Positions 33,110-42,256 of a stretch of DNA of 64,000 bases are shown in pieces (position 1 is the first letter of the stretch; the number at the start of each line of letters is the position of its first letter). A program made the translations under genes and the position numbers. The DNA lies in NCBI GenBank assembly GCA_050330635.1, contig JBHJNQ010000016.1, positions 25,327 through 89,326 on the forward strand, in the 5' to 3' direction. Below the pieces are notes generated by a model. That model saw nothing but the letters and a program-made list of their open reading frames with translations, was not told where the DNA came from and did not search any database. Origin of the DNA: CADEDH01 sp050330635. GTDB lineage: Bacteria > Actinomycetota > Acidimicrobiia > Acidimicrobiales > SZUA-35.

Positions 33110-34963
33110 TCAGGGGGTGAGACCCCCCACCGGCGGCACGGTGCTGGGCACCCGGCCGACCACGATCGTGACCTCGGTGCCGGGCGCTACCCCCGCTCCT
33201 GAGCCGTTCGGCGACTGTGACAGCACGAGGCCGTGGTCGGCCTCGTCGTCGACGACCTCGACCTGGACGACGGGGACCAACCCGGCCTCGGCGAGGGCGG
33301 CCTCGGCCGAGGCCCGGTCTTCGCCCACCACGTTGGGCACCGTCACCAGCTCCGGTCCGCTCGACACGACGACCGTGAGGGGATCGTCGGGGGCGCTGCT
33401 CGTCCCGGCCGCCGGGGTCGTCCTCACGACGATGCCGGCGGCCACGTCGTCGTTGGCCTCGCTGATGGTGGTGACGTCGGTGAACCCGGCGTCGTCGAGC
33501 TGGTCTTGGGCGGCGACGGCGCTCAGGCCGGCGACCGTCGGCACGACGAGGTGCGCCGGCACCGTCACGCTCGTGGAGCTGGAGGTAGAGGAGGTGGTCG
33601 ACTTCGAGGTTGCGGATGTCGAGATCGCGGATGTCGAGGTCGAGGTCGAGAGGCTGGTCGAAGGGGCCGACGTCTCGTTGGTGGTGGCGGGCCCACCGTC
33701 GACCGTCGAGGTGGGGCCCGCCTCCGTGGTGGCCGTGGTGGAGGAGTCCCCGACCGTCTCGACCGGGACGTCGGAGGACGGCGTCGTCGGGTCGTCGGTC
33801 GACGAGGCACCGCCAACGGCCCGGCCGTCCGGGGCCTCGGTCCGTAGCAGTGACGCCGCAGGTCCCACGGCGAGGCCGACGAGGGCGAGGGCGAGCACGG
33901 CGGCGGTCACCGCGAGGCCTCGGCCCCGGCGGCGCGGGCGGCGCCGGGACTGGGCCTGGCGGAGGCCGAGGGTCACGACCTCGCTCGTCGCCCCTCGTCC
34001 GGTCGACGCTCCGATCGTCCCGGTGCCGTCGGGCGCCGGGAGGGGAACGAGCACAGCCGTGCGTGCCTCCACCGCCGACGGGGCCATGGCACCGGAGCCG
34101 GTCGGGGACCCGACCGCAACACCGAGCCCGTTCCACGGCCCGGCGCCGACCCGGCCGTGATTGCGACCCTGGCGCAGGGCGTCGGCCAGGTCGGCGGCCC
34201 TCTGGGGGCGATCGCGTGGGTCCTTGGCCGTCGCCCACTGGACGACGTCGTCGAGCCAGGAGGGAGCGACCTCTGCCGGCAGATGGGGGGTGGGCTGGTC
34301 GACGAGGCGCATCAGGAGGGCGCCGAGCGAGTCCTCGCCCGGGCGCCAGAACGGTGCGTGACCGGCGATGGCGGCGAACAGGGTGGACCCGAGCGAGTAC
34401 ACGTCGGAGCGGACGTCCCGGCGGTTCGATTCGGCTTCGGGCGGGGCGTGGTGCCAACTGACGGCGAATTGGGGGCTGGTGGCATCGCTGACACAGGCGA
34501 TGCCGAAGTCGGCCAGCTTGGGCCCGTCGGGACCGAGGAGGATGTTGGCCGGCTTGATGTCGCGGTGCAGCACGCCGCGACGATGGGCGGCATCGACCGC
34601 TTCGCACACCGGGATCACGAGATCGACGGCCTGGCGCCACGGCAACGGCCCAGCCGCCACCCGGTCGGCCAGCGTGCCACCCTCGACGTGCTCCATGACG
34701 AGGTAGGGGTGGCCGTCGGGGGTGGTGCCGGCGTCGTGGATGGTGACGATGTGGGGATGGCCGGACACCGGACCGTGGAGCTGGCACTCCTGCTCGAAGA
34801 GCTGACGGGCCGGGCCGTCGACGGCCGCCGTCAGGACCTTGACCGCCACATGCCGGTTGAACTTCGTGTCGAAGGCCTTGTAGACGACGCTGAAGCCGCC
34901 GCGGCCGAGCATCGACTGGAGGTGGAGGTGGGGGACTCCCAGGTCGACGGTGGCAACGGTCAT
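33110..34963 (-). CDS. Ser/Thr protein kinase with two PASTA domains (PknB-type)
   Basis: 617 residues. Kinase domain: glycine loop MLGRGGFSVVYKAFD, lysine K42 in HVAVKVL, HRD at 133-135 in LHRDIKPANILL, DFG at 152-154. The APE segment reads HHAPPE. One transmembrane helix (LAVTAAVLALALVGLAVGPAA) follows at about residue 365, then an ~80-residue Ser/Thr stalk. Two PASTA modules complete the protein: VVPTVAGLSAVAAQDQLDDA and VTVPNVVGEDRASAEAALAE. PASTA domains sense peptidoglycan fragments or lipid II. The ATG at 34963 fits the kinase N-terminus; the frame extends to 35263 without homology. It is divergent from the peroxiredoxin gene with a 99-base gap. Confidence 0.93.
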   Translation of the reverse strand: MTVATVDLGVPHLHLQSMLGRGGFSVVYKAFDTKFNRHVAVKVLTAAVDGPARQLFEQECQLHGPVSGHPHIVTIHDAGTTPDGHPYLVMEHVEGGTLADRVAAGPLPWRQAVDLVIPVCEAVDAAHRRGVLHRDIKPANILLGPDGPKLADFGIACVSDATSPQFAVSWHHAPPEAESNRRDVRSDVYSLGSTLFAAIAGHAPFWRPGEDSLGALLMRLVDQPTPHLPAEVAPSWLDDVVQWATAKDPRDRPQRAADLADALRQGRNHGRVGAGPWNGLGVAVGSPTGSGAMAPSAVEARTAVLVPLPAPDGTGTIGASTGRGATSEVVTLGLRQAQSRRRPRRRGRGLAVTAAVLALALVGLAVGPAASLLRTEAPDGRAVGGASSTDDPTTPSSDVPVETVGDSSTTATTEAGPTSTVDGGPATTNETSAPSTSLSTSTSTSAISTSATSKSTTSSTSSSTSVTVPAHLVVPTVAGLSAVAAQDQLDDAGFTDVTTISEANDDVAAGIVVRTTPAAGTSSAPDDPLTVVVSSGPELVTVPNVVGEDRASAEAALAEAGLVPVVQVEVVDDEADHGLVLSQSPNGSGAGVAPGTEVTIVVGRVPSTVPPVGGLTP

Positions 34964-35062
34964 GGGGCCCACTCTGATCGCCGACGGGGCCGGTGACGTC
35001 GGGGACAACCCCCGTCGGCCCGAGCACCCATAGGGGGTTCGTGGCGCCCTATCCTCCGGTGC

Positions 35063-35533
35063 ATGGCTGCTCCACCGTCCCCCCTCGAGGCCGGCACCGA
35101 GGCTCCGGGCTTCTCCGCCACCACATTCAACGGCGACGACATCGATCTCGCCGACTACCGGGGCCGCAAGGTCGCCCTCTACTTCTATCCCAAGGACGCC
35201 ACACCCGGTTGCACGAGCCAGGCCCAGAACCTGCGCGACAACCTCGGCCTCCTCACCGACCATGGGATCGCCGTCATCGGCGTGTCACCCGACGACGACG
35301 CCAGCCACGAGGAGTTCGCCACCCGGCACGAGCTGCCGTTTCCCCTCGTGGCCGATCCCGATCGGAAGATCATCGACGCCTACGGGGTGTGGGGGGAGAA
35401 GAAGAACTACGGGAAGACCTACCAGGGGCTGCAGCGGACCACGTTCCTGATCGACGAGGAGGGGGTGATCCAGCACGTGTTCAAACGACCGAGGGTGAAG
35501 GAGCACTCCCAGGAGATCCTGTCGAAGCTGTGA
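35063..35533 (+). CDS. bcp: Thioredoxin-dependent peroxiredoxin (Bcp/PrxQ), 1-Cys form
   Basis: 156 residues. The peroxidatic cysteine is C50 in YPKDATPGCTSQAQNLRD. It is the only cysteine, so the usual resolving cysteine five residues on is absent and turnover would need an outside thiol such as mycothiol or a thioredoxin-family partner. The family core GxxAPxFSxTTFNG and the C-terminal RTTFLIDEEGVIQHVF are present. It reduces hydrogen and organic peroxides in the cytosol. It is divergent from the PASTA kinase gene. Confidence 0.93.
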   Translation: MAAPPSPLEAGTEAPGFSATTFNGDDIDLADYRGRKVALYFYPKDATPGCTSQAQNLRDNLGLLTDHGIAVIGVSPDDDASHEEFATRHELPFPLVADPDRKIIDAYGVWGEKKNYGKTYQGLQRTTFLIDEEGVIQHVFKRPRVKEHSQEILSKL

Positions 35534-35733
35534 AGACGTGACCCCCGCTCACCTGTGGCGGAACGGTCGGCGCTCGTCGCCTTCGGTCCGGCGAGCGGTA
35601 CATCTCCCGGCGGTGGCCTCCGTAGTCGTCGAAGGTGTCGCCCCCGGACGGCGGCCGCGCCGCCAGGTGCTCGTAGTGGAGCGGCCCGTTGTCGAAGCCC
35701 ACCATCGTCGTGCCCCCGTGTCGTGGTCGCCGG
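35534..35733. other. Non-coding or decayed stretch before SDR relic
   Basis: No start or intact gene is visible. On the minus strand one frame reads MVGFDNGPLHYEHLAARPPS and then a normal-looking SGGDTFDDYGGHRREMYRSP, which may be the end of a lost gene. It has no recognisable family, and its stop lies inside the 3' end of the peroxiredoxin gene. Confidence 0.3.
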
Positions 35734-36012
35734 GCCGCCCTCATCCACTGGACCCGGTCGATGGCCAAGGCTCTGGCCCCCGAACGGATCCGGGTCAACG
35801 CCGTCGCCCCCCGGATCATCCGCACCCGCCTGTGGGAACGCCTCCAGCCCGACGACGACGCCTACCGGGCCATGATCGGCGAGGTCATGCCCATGGGCGA
35901 GGATCAGAAGGCGTCCGACGTCGCCGACGCCGTGGCGTTCCTGTGTTCCGACCGGGCCCGTCAGATCACGGGCGAGGTCATCCGCATCGACGGCGGCTGC
36001 ACGTTGGGCTGA
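35734..36012 (+). pseudogene. C-terminal relic of a short-chain dehydrogenase/reductase
   Basis: The frame ending at 36012 reads AALIHWTRSMAKALAPERIR, then VNAVAPRIIRTRLWERL and CSDRARQITGEVIRIDGGCT. This is the standard last third of a classical SDR (after the YxxxK site: KAAxxxxTRxxAxxLAPxxIRVNAVAPG, and ITGxxxxIDGG). The nucleotide-binding GxxxGxG part and the catalytic Tyr/Lys are absent. A start codon at 35689 exists, but the residues before 35734 are unrelated. It may be expressed as a fragment but cannot be an enzyme. Confidence 0.7.
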
Positions 36013-36070
36013 CGTGAGCGACCTCGCCCGGGCCCTGGCGCCGGCTCGGCCGGTCGACGAGGATCGGACC

Positions 36071-37690
36071 ATGCGCCACGACCCCGCCTCGCTGCTCACC
36101 TACCCCTTCCCGTCGAGCCGGGCCGCGGTGGTGGCCACCGAGGGTGTGGTGGCCACCAGCCAGCCCCTCGCCGCCCAGGCTGGGCTGGGGGTGCTGGCCG
36201 ACGGCGGATCGGCCGTCGATGCCGCCATCGCCACCGCCGCCGCCCTCACCGTGGTCGAACCCTGTTCGAACGGCCTGGGCAGCGACGCCTTCGCCCTCGT
36301 GTGGGACGGCGAGCGGCTCCACGGCTTCAACGGCTCCGGACGCTGGCCCGCCGCCGCCTCGGTCGACGAGCTGCGGGCGGCCGGTCACACCGCCATGCCC
36401 GAGCGGGGGTGGGCGCCGGTGTCGGTGCCGGGGGCGATCGACACCTGGTCGGCGCTGCACGGCCGGTTCGGACGCCTCGACGTGGAACGGCTGCTCCGCC
36501 CCGCCCTCGGCTACGCCGAGCGGGGGTTCGCCCTGTCGCCCATGGTGGCCCGCCAGTGGACCCACGGGGCGGCCTTCTTCCCCACCCAGCAGCTGCCGGA
36601 GCTGGCGGGGTGGTCGACGGTGTTCGCCCCCGGGGGCCGGGCCCCCGATGCCGGGCAGCGGTGGGCCAGCCCCGGTCACGCCCGCACCCTGCGGACGTTG
36701 GTCGAGCGGGGCCTGCGCGACTTCTACGACGGCGAGGTGGCGGGCGCCATCGCCGCCTACGCCGCCGAAACCGGAGGTGCGCTGTCGGCCGCAGATCTGG
36801 CCGCCCACCAGGGCGAGTGGGTGGAGCCGATCAGCGTGCCCTACCGCGATCACGAGGTGTGGGAGATCCCGCCCAACGGGCAGGGTATCGCCGCTCTCAT
36901 GGCCCTCGGCATGGTGGCCGCCACCCCGGTCGCCGACCATCCCCAGATCGACGCCACGTCGTGGCACTACCAGATCGAGGCCATGAAGCTCGCCTTCGCC
37001 GACTCCGACGCCTTCGTCGCCGATCAGGAGCACGCCGACGTGCCGGTCGAGGCCATGCTCGACCCGGCCTACCTGGCGGCTCGGGCGTCCCTGATCGGGG
37101 AGCGAGCCGGCCTGGCGTCGAGGGGCGAGCCGGTCCGGGGAGGCACCGTCTACCTGTGCGCCGCCGATGCCGACGGGATGATGGTCAGCTTCATCCAGTC
37201 GAACTACATGGGCTTCGGTAGCGGGGTGGTCGTGCCGTCGCACGGCATCGCCCTGCAGAACCGGGCGGCCGGCTTCGTGCTCGACGCCGGGCATCCCAAC
37301 GTGGCCGCCCCCGGCAAGCGGCCCCGCCACACGATCATTCCCGGGTTCCTGACCCGGGGCGGTGTCCCGGTCGGCCCGTTCGGGGTGATGGGGGGCGAGA
37401 TGCAGCCCCAGGGGCATCTCCAGGTCGTCGGCGGCCTGGTCGATCGCGACCTCAATCCCCAGGCCGCCCTCGACGCCCCCCGATGGCAGGTCCAGCGCCA
37501 CGGCACGGTGCTGGTCGAGCCCCGGACCCCGCCGGACGTGGTCGACGGGTTGACGGCGAGGGGCCACCGGGTCGTCGTCGAGCGCAGCCGCATCGGGTTC
37601 GGGCGGGGCCAGATCATCAGCCGCGACGACGACGGGGTGTACGTAGCCGGCTCCGAACCGCGGGCTGACGGGGCCGCCGTCGGCCTCTGA
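36071..37690 (+). CDS. Gamma-glutamyltransferase family protein
   Basis: 539 residues. The family start is AAVVATEGVVATSQPLAAQAG, followed by GSAVDAAIATAAALTVVEPCSNGLGSDAF near residue 50. The autoprocessing nucleophile is T359 in RGGTVYLCAADADGMM, followed by GSGVVVPSHGIALQNRAAGF and GVMGGEMQPQGHLQV. The precursor should cut itself before T359 into two subunits. The canonical TTHxS after the cut is TVYLC here, so substrate handling may differ from glutathione-cleaving enzymes. No signal peptide is seen, suggesting a cytosolic enzyme. The start ATG at 36071 is preferred; a GTG at 36014 in the same frame is possible. Confidence 0.9.
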   Translation: MRHDPASLLTYPFPSSRAAVVATEGVVATSQPLAAQAGLGVLADGGSAVDAAIATAAALTVVEPCSNGLGSDAFALVWDGERLHGFNGSGRWPAAASVDELRAAGHTAMPERGWAPVSVPGAIDTWSALHGRFGRLDVERLLRPALGYAERGFALSPMVARQWTHGAAFFPTQQLPELAGWSTVFAPGGRAPDAGQRWASPGHARTLRTLVERGLRDFYDGEVAGAIAAYAAETGGALSAADLAAHQGEWVEPISVPYRDHEVWEIPPNGQGIAALMALGMVAATPVADHPQIDATSWHYQIEAMKLAFADSDAFVADQEHADVPVEAMLDPAYLAARASLIGERAGLASRGEPVRGGTVYLCAADADGMMVSFIQSNYMGFGSGVVVPSHGIALQNRAAGFVLDAGHPNVAAPGKRPRHTIIPGFLTRGGVPVGPFGVMGGEMQPQGHLQVVGGLVDRDLNPQAALDAPRWQVQRHGTVLVEPRTPPDVVDGLTARGHRVVVERSRIGFGRGQIISRDDDGVYVAGSEPRADGAAVGL

Positions 37691-37788
37691 CACCTGCCGA
37701 CGTCGACCCCGGCGAACCGATGGGAGGCAGCCCGGGCCGAGGGGTAGCGTCGATGCAGCGTGTCGACTTCGACGAAGGGAGAGCGACC

Positions 37789-39030
37789 ATGGCCACGGGT
37801 GTCGCATCGGCGGAAGCGGTTGGGATGAGCAGCGAGCGGCTCGACCGGATCCGACCGGTGATGCGGAGCTACGTCGACGAACGGGGCGTGGCGGGGATCG
37901 CCACCATGATCAGCCGGCGGGGTCAGATTGTGCACCGGGCCGAGTTCGGCCACCGCGACTGCGAGGCCGACCAGCCGATGACGGCCGACACCATCTTCCG
38001 CATCTACTCGATGACGAAGCCGATCGTGTCGACGGCGCTGATGCTGCTCCACGAGGAGGGCAGGTTCCAGCTCGAGCATCCGGTGGCCCAGTACCTGCCG
38101 GTGTTCGGGGCCACGAAGGTGCTGGCCCACGACGGCAACCTCGTCGACCAGGCCCGCCCCATGCAGATCCTGGATCTGTTGGCCCACACCAGTGGACTCA
38201 CCTACGACTTCATGGCCGACAACCCCGCCGCCGAGCACTACCGCCACGCCCGGATCATGAACGACGCCACCCGCACCCTGGCCGAGGTGATCGATGCCCT
38301 GGCCGAGCTCCCCCTGGCGTTCCAGCCCGGCGAGCGGTGGCACTACAGCGTTGGCATCGACGTGGCCGCCCGGCTCATCGAGGTGATCGCCGATCAACCC
38401 CTCGGTGAGTTCCTCCACGAGCGGTTGTTCCAGCCCCTCGGGATGGTCGACACCGGCTTCGGGGTGCCCGAGCCCGAGCGTCACCGCCTGGCCGCCATGT
38501 ACGGGCTGCCCGATCTGATCGGGGAGAACTACTCCGCCATCCAGCTCGCCGAGGCCGCCATGGCGGGATTCAACGAGCGCATCGACGTGTCCGCCACCTA
38601 CCCCGTCGACACTCCCGAGACCTTTCAGCGGGGCGGCCTCGGGTTGTACTCCACGATCGACGACTACATGCGGTTCGCCCAGATGCTGGCCGACAACGGC
38701 ACCAGCGGAGGTCGGAGGCTGATCGGGCGCAAGACGCTCGAGCTCATGCACATGAACCACCTGCCGCCCCATCTGCTGCCGCTCGAGCTGCTCGGGCTGC
38801 CGGTGCCGGGCATGGGATTCGGGCTCGGCTCTCGGGTGATGCTGGACGTGGCCGAGTCGGCCGGTCCGGGATCGGTCGGCGAGTACGGGTGGGCCGGTGC
38901 GGCCAAGACCTACTACTGGGTCGACCCGGCCGAGGAGCTGATCGGGGTGTTCATGACCCAGTACATGACCGGCATGCTGCTGCCCGACCGGGATTTCCGC
39001 AGCCTCGCCTACCAGGCCATCGTCGACTGA
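37789..39030 (+). CDS. Serine hydrolase, beta-lactamase (class C-like) family
   Basis: 413 residues. The SxxK motif is S74-M-T-K77 in RIYSMTKPIVSTAL. The second motif is RWHYSVGIDVAARLIE (Tyr of YxN, with Val replacing Asn), and the end has GAAKTYYWVDPAEE. This is the penicillin-binding-protein-like esterase/beta-lactamase family (EstB, LovD-like), cytosolic here since no signal peptide is seen. The ATG at 37789 follows GAAGGGAGAG; the frame continues to 37720 without homology. It follows the gamma-glutamyltransferase gene after 98 bases on the same strand. Confidence 0.9.
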   Translation: MATGVASAEAVGMSSERLDRIRPVMRSYVDERGVAGIATMISRRGQIVHRAEFGHRDCEADQPMTADTIFRIYSMTKPIVSTALMLLHEEGRFQLEHPVAQYLPVFGATKVLAHDGNLVDQARPMQILDLLAHTSGLTYDFMADNPAAEHYRHARIMNDATRTLAEVIDALAELPLAFQPGERWHYSVGIDVAARLIEVIADQPLGEFLHERLFQPLGMVDTGFGVPEPERHRLAAMYGLPDLIGENYSAIQLAEAAMAGFNERIDVSATYPVDTPETFQRGGLGLYSTIDDYMRFAQMLADNGTSGGRRLIGRKTLELMHMNHLPPHLLPLELLGLPVPGMGFGLGSRVMLDVAESAGPGSVGEYGWAGAAKTYYWVDPAEELIGVFMTQYMTGMLLPDRDFRSLAYQAIVD

Positions 39031-39492
39031 TGGCCTGAGGCGGCGGCGCCACGCCCCGGCTTCCTGAGGCGGTCGACACCGCTTCGGCCGTGCCCTCTGT
39101 CCGGTGGCGGATGCCGACGCCGCCGACGGCGACTCGGCCCGCCGCGCTCCCTCACTGCGAGCCCATGCGTGTCCGCGGACGCGTTGACCATGCTCCCCAT
39201 GATTCCTCGTGCTTGGTTGACGCGTCTTGTCTCGCTGTCACAGCGTCTCCCTATGGTGATCGCGAAGCGATCACCTACCGATGTGCCCGGAACTGGCTCG
39301 GGCGGGACTGGCTCGGCGGGACCGACCGGTCCATGGCGATCCCGCACTGTCGCTCGCACACTGCCAGACAGGGATCAGCATCGCTTCCCCTGCCATCGGC
39401 AGCGACGCTCCGGCCCCTCGAGCGGTCAATGCTCATCGGCGGGCTCGGCGCTTCGGCGCGTGGGCTTCGGTGTGGTTGTGGACGGTGGCGCC
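39031..39492. other. 462-base convergent intergenic region
   Basis: No coding frame with a family motif is present. It contains a perfect hairpin at 39255-39275 and a short direct repeat (GGGACTGGCTCGG type) around 39291-39322. It separates the plus-strand serine hydrolase from the minus-strand amidohydrolase. Confidence 0.5.
39255..39275. terminator. Perfect 9-bp hairpin in convergent region
   Basis: GGTGATCGC, loop GAA, then GCGATCACC. The position between two convergent genes favours a bidirectional terminator. Protein binding to the symmetric sequence is an alternative. Confidence 0.45.
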
Positions 39493-40626
39493 CTAGAGGC
39501 CGTACAGCTCGGCCACGTTGTCGTGAAGGATGGCCCGCTTCTCCTCGTCGGTCAGCACCGAGGTGTGCTCGGCCAGCACCTCCTGGCTCCAGGGCCAGGT
39601 CGAGTCGGAGTGGGGGAAGTCGTTGGCCCACATCAGCATCTTGTGGATGGGGGTGTCGTCGAGGCGGCACATTTTGAACGCCACCCAGTCGTCCTGGAAC
39701 GTGAGCCGCACATGATCGAGGCAGTACTCGCTCGGCAGCCGGGACAGGGTCGACTTCATCCACGTTCCGTGCCGCTTGACCGCGTGGTCCATCCGGTACA
39801 TGAAGTGAGGCACCCAGCCGGCGTCGGCCTCGGTGCAGGCGATCACCAGCTCCGGGTTCCGCTCGAACACCCCGCCCATCACCATCATGGCGATCACATC
39901 CTGATTGCCTCGGATGATCGACATGAACGACGCCGACTTCGGACCCCGGTGGCGCTGGCTTCCCATGGTGAGGATGTGGAACCCGAGGGGCATCCCCAGC
40001 TCGACCGACGCACGGTAGAACGGGTCCCAGTAGGGGTCGTCATAGTCGGGGGTGTTGCGGTTGTAGGCGTCGCCCGGGTAGCCCGGCATCATCACCCCCC
40101 GCAGGCCCAGCTCCTTCATCGTCTCGAGGTCGGTGATCGCCTGTTCCACCGACAGCGCCGCCGTCTGCCCCAGCCCGTACAGCCGGCTCGGATCGTGGGC
40201 GCAGTAGCCGGAGATCCACCGGTTGTAGGCCTCGAAGCAGGCCTGCTTGTACTCGTGGTCCTTGTGGTTGCACAGGATCATGCCCACCGTGGGGTAGATG
40301 ATCTCGCCCGCCACCCCGTCGCGGTCCTGGTCGGCGGCCCTGGTCTCCGGGTCGTACCCGGAGCGGTGGAAGTCGTCGAACGTGCGGCCGGTCTCCCGCA
40401 GGTCCTCCGGTGGGATGCCGGCGGCCGACGACAGGCTGACGGTCAGCGGTTTCGACATCCCCGGCACCACGAACATGTCGCCCTTACGCTCGTCGCGCAC
40501 GACATGGGGTGCCCGGTCACGGAACTTGGGATCGATGTTGTCGACGTAGCACTCGGGCGGTTCGGTGATGTGGGAGTCGGCCGAGATGATGGGCCGGTCG
40601 ACGATCGGCGCGGTGGCGGTGCTCAT
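39493..40626 (-). CDS. Amidohydrolase family (ACMSD/6-methylsalicylate decarboxylase-like) metal enzyme
   Basis: 377 residues. The N-terminal strand IISADSHITEPPECYVDNID carries DSH, where this family has DxHxxE. Later come GEIIYPTVGM, LGFHILTMGS (histidine ligand region) and MLMWANDFPHSDSTWPWSQE near residue 335 (aspartate and histidine). This matches the Amidohydro_2 TIM barrel of ACMSD-like decarboxylases and hydrolases common in acyl-CoA and aromatic catabolism. The metal site looks intact. The substrate is unknown. It is divergent from the luciferase-like gene at 40791; the 164-base gap holds both promoters. Confidence 0.9.
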   Translation of the reverse strand: MSTATAPIVDRPIISADSHITEPPECYVDNIDPKFRDRAPHVVRDERKGDMFVVPGMSKPLTVSLSSAAGIPPEDLRETGRTFDDFHRSGYDPETRAADQDRDGVAGEIIYPTVGMILCNHKDHEYKQACFEAYNRWISGYCAHDPSRLYGLGQTAALSVEQAITDLETMKELGLRGVMMPGYPGDAYNRNTPDYDDPYWDPFYRASVELGMPLGFHILTMGSQRHRGPKSASFMSIIRGNQDVIAMMVMGGVFERNPELVIACTEADAGWVPHFMYRMDHAVKRHGTWMKSTLSRLPSEYCLDHVRLTFQDDWVAFKMCRLDDTPIHKMLMWANDFPHSDSTWPWSQEVLAEHTSVLTDEEKRAILHDNVAELYGL

Positions 40627-40790
40627 GATGGTCCCCCTGTGGTCGTCCTGGAAACGCTAGTGGCCGACGTCGACGGCCACCCAGTCCGGGCCAGGCGGGC
40701 CGGGTTGGCGCGCCGGACGACGGGGACACCAACTGGGAGTCCATCTCCTCTTGCGCCTAGCGTCGTTGGGGAACGCATCGAAGGGAGATT

Positions 40791-41861
40791 GTGGTGGAAG
40801 TCGGCATGCAGATGATCTTCACCTCGCACGGTTTCGACGGGATGAACGACAGCCAGGTCTACGCCGAGGAGATCCGCCTGGCCCGTCTGGCCGAGGAGTT
40901 CGGGTTCGGCTCGCTGTGGCCGGTGGAACACCACTTCTACGACTACAGCTTCTGCCCCGACAACACCCAGATGTTGTCGTACCTGGCCGGCATCACCGAG
41001 CGCATCGAGCTGGCCACGGGAGCGATCATCCTTCCGTGGAACGAGCCGCTGCGGGTGGCGGAGAAGATCTCGATGCTCGACGAGCTGTCGGGGGGTCGGG
41101 TCCGCCTCGGGTTCGGGCGGGGCCTCAGCCGCCGCGAGTACAGCCACTTCCGGGGCATCGAGATGGACGAGGCCCGCGAGCGCTTCGACGAGGCGTCGCT
41201 GATGGTGGCCGAGGCGCTCGAGACCGGGTTCATCGAGGGCGACGGGCCGTTCTATCCTCAGCCCCGCACCGAGATCCGGCCTCGTCCCACCCGCACATTC
41301 AAGGATCGCACCTACGCCATCGCCGGGTCCCGAGACTCGGTCGCGGCCTGCGCCCGACTGGGCGCCCATCTCGTGATGTTCGCCGAGAACCAATGGGAGA
41401 AGCGGCTGCCCCACATCGAGGAGTGGCGGGTCGCCCACCGCGACCTGCATGGCACCGAGCCGCCGGCCCCGATGACGTCGGACTTCACCTTCTGCCACCC
41501 CGACCCGGACCATGCCCGGGAGATGGCCGAGCGGCACATGTCGGTCTACCTGATGAGCATCCTCGAGCACTACGAGCTGTTCAGCGATCACTTCGCCGAA
41601 ATCAAGGGCTACCGGGGCTACGGCAAGCAGTCCGAGCTGCTGAACAGGATCGGGGTCGACGGTTACGTCAAGGGGTTCCTGGCCGCCAACGCCTGGGGCA
41701 CCCCCGAACAGATCCTGGAGACGTTCAAGGCCCGGTGGGACACCATCGGCGAGTTCGAGCTGGCCACCTGCTTCCGCTACGGGGGCATGCCGTTCGAGGA
41801 GTCGGAGGCCAGCATGCGCCTCTTCGCCACCGAGGTCCTGCCCGAGCTCCAAACCTGGTAG
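40791..41861 (+). CDS. LLM class flavin-dependent oxidoreductase
   Basis: 356 residues, luciferase-like TIM barrel. Landmarks are EEFGFGSLWPVEHHFYDYSF near residue 35-55, ELATGAIILPWNEPLRVAEKI, LSGGRVRLGFGRGLSRREYSHFRG near residue 100-120, and the C-terminal ETFKARWDTIGEFELATCFR. The EHHFYDYSF and GRGxSRREYxHF patterns indicate the longer bacterial-luciferase-like branch, using FMNH2 or F420H2. The GTG at 40791 (or 40794) follows AAGGGAG at 40781-40787. It is divergent from the amidohydrolase gene, so a shared catabolic function is plausible. Confidence 0.9.
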   Translation: MVEVGMQMIFTSHGFDGMNDSQVYAEEIRLARLAEEFGFGSLWPVEHHFYDYSFCPDNTQMLSYLAGITERIELATGAIILPWNEPLRVAEKISMLDELSGGRVRLGFGRGLSRREYSHFRGIEMDEARERFDEASLMVAEALETGFIEGDGPFYPQPRTEIRPRPTRTFKDRTYAIAGSRDSVAACARLGAHLVMFAENQWEKRLPHIEEWRVAHRDLHGTEPPAPMTSDFTFCHPDPDHAREMAERHMSVYLMSILEHYELFSDHFAEIKGYRGYGKQSELLNRIGVDGYVKGFLAANAWGTPEQILETFKARWDTIGEFELATCFRYGGMPFEESEASMRLFATEVLPELQTW

Positions 41862-41933
41862 GCCAGCGCCCGGGCCAGAGGTCCGAATGCGGCGACGAAT
41901 TCTCCTCCCGCAGGGTCCCGGCGCCGGGGCGGC

Positions 41934-42197
41934 TCACACCCGACCGAGGGCCACCTCGGCCAGGCCGATCAGCGTGGCCCGTTGGTCGTCGAGAGGATCG
42001 AGGCCGAGGTAGTTGATCGAGAAGCTCCACCCGCTGTCGAGCTGCACGAGGATCGTCTCGACTCCCTCGGAGTAGATGGCGCCGTCGCCCAGCTCGCATG
42101 GTTCCCCCTCCCGGCGGCGAAAGTGGCGCCCCGGACGCCGACCCCGCCCGGCGGCCGGTCCACAGCCGGCGTGGTGGGCGCCAGGCGGACGGTCGCA
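41934..42197 (-). pseudogene. C-terminal relic of an unidentified protein
   Basis: Frame open from a TAG at 42200 to the stop at 41934 without any ATG or GTG start. The last ~65 codons read like real protein: ELGDGAIYSEGVETILVQLD, then SGWSFSINYLGLDPLDDQRA and TLIGLAEVALGRV. The family is not recognised. With no start codon and only a C-terminus, it is most likely a truncated gene. Nothing else is visible in 41862-42256 apart from this and the promoter of the next gene. Confidence 0.4.
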
Positions 42198-42256
42198 CTA
42201 GTTTGCCGGTAACGGGATCGCGCCGACGGGCGGCGCAGTGACGAAGGGGGACCGAC

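Noticed and set aside
33040..33115. GGTTGTCCCCA-type sequence near the PASTA kinase stop, considered as a DnaA box
   Set aside because: Single isolated match with the wrong final bases; no cluster.
31932..34160. 742-codon plus-strand frame across the M50 and kinase genes
   Set aside because: It spans two well-supported minus-strand genes and the gap between them, and shows no domain.
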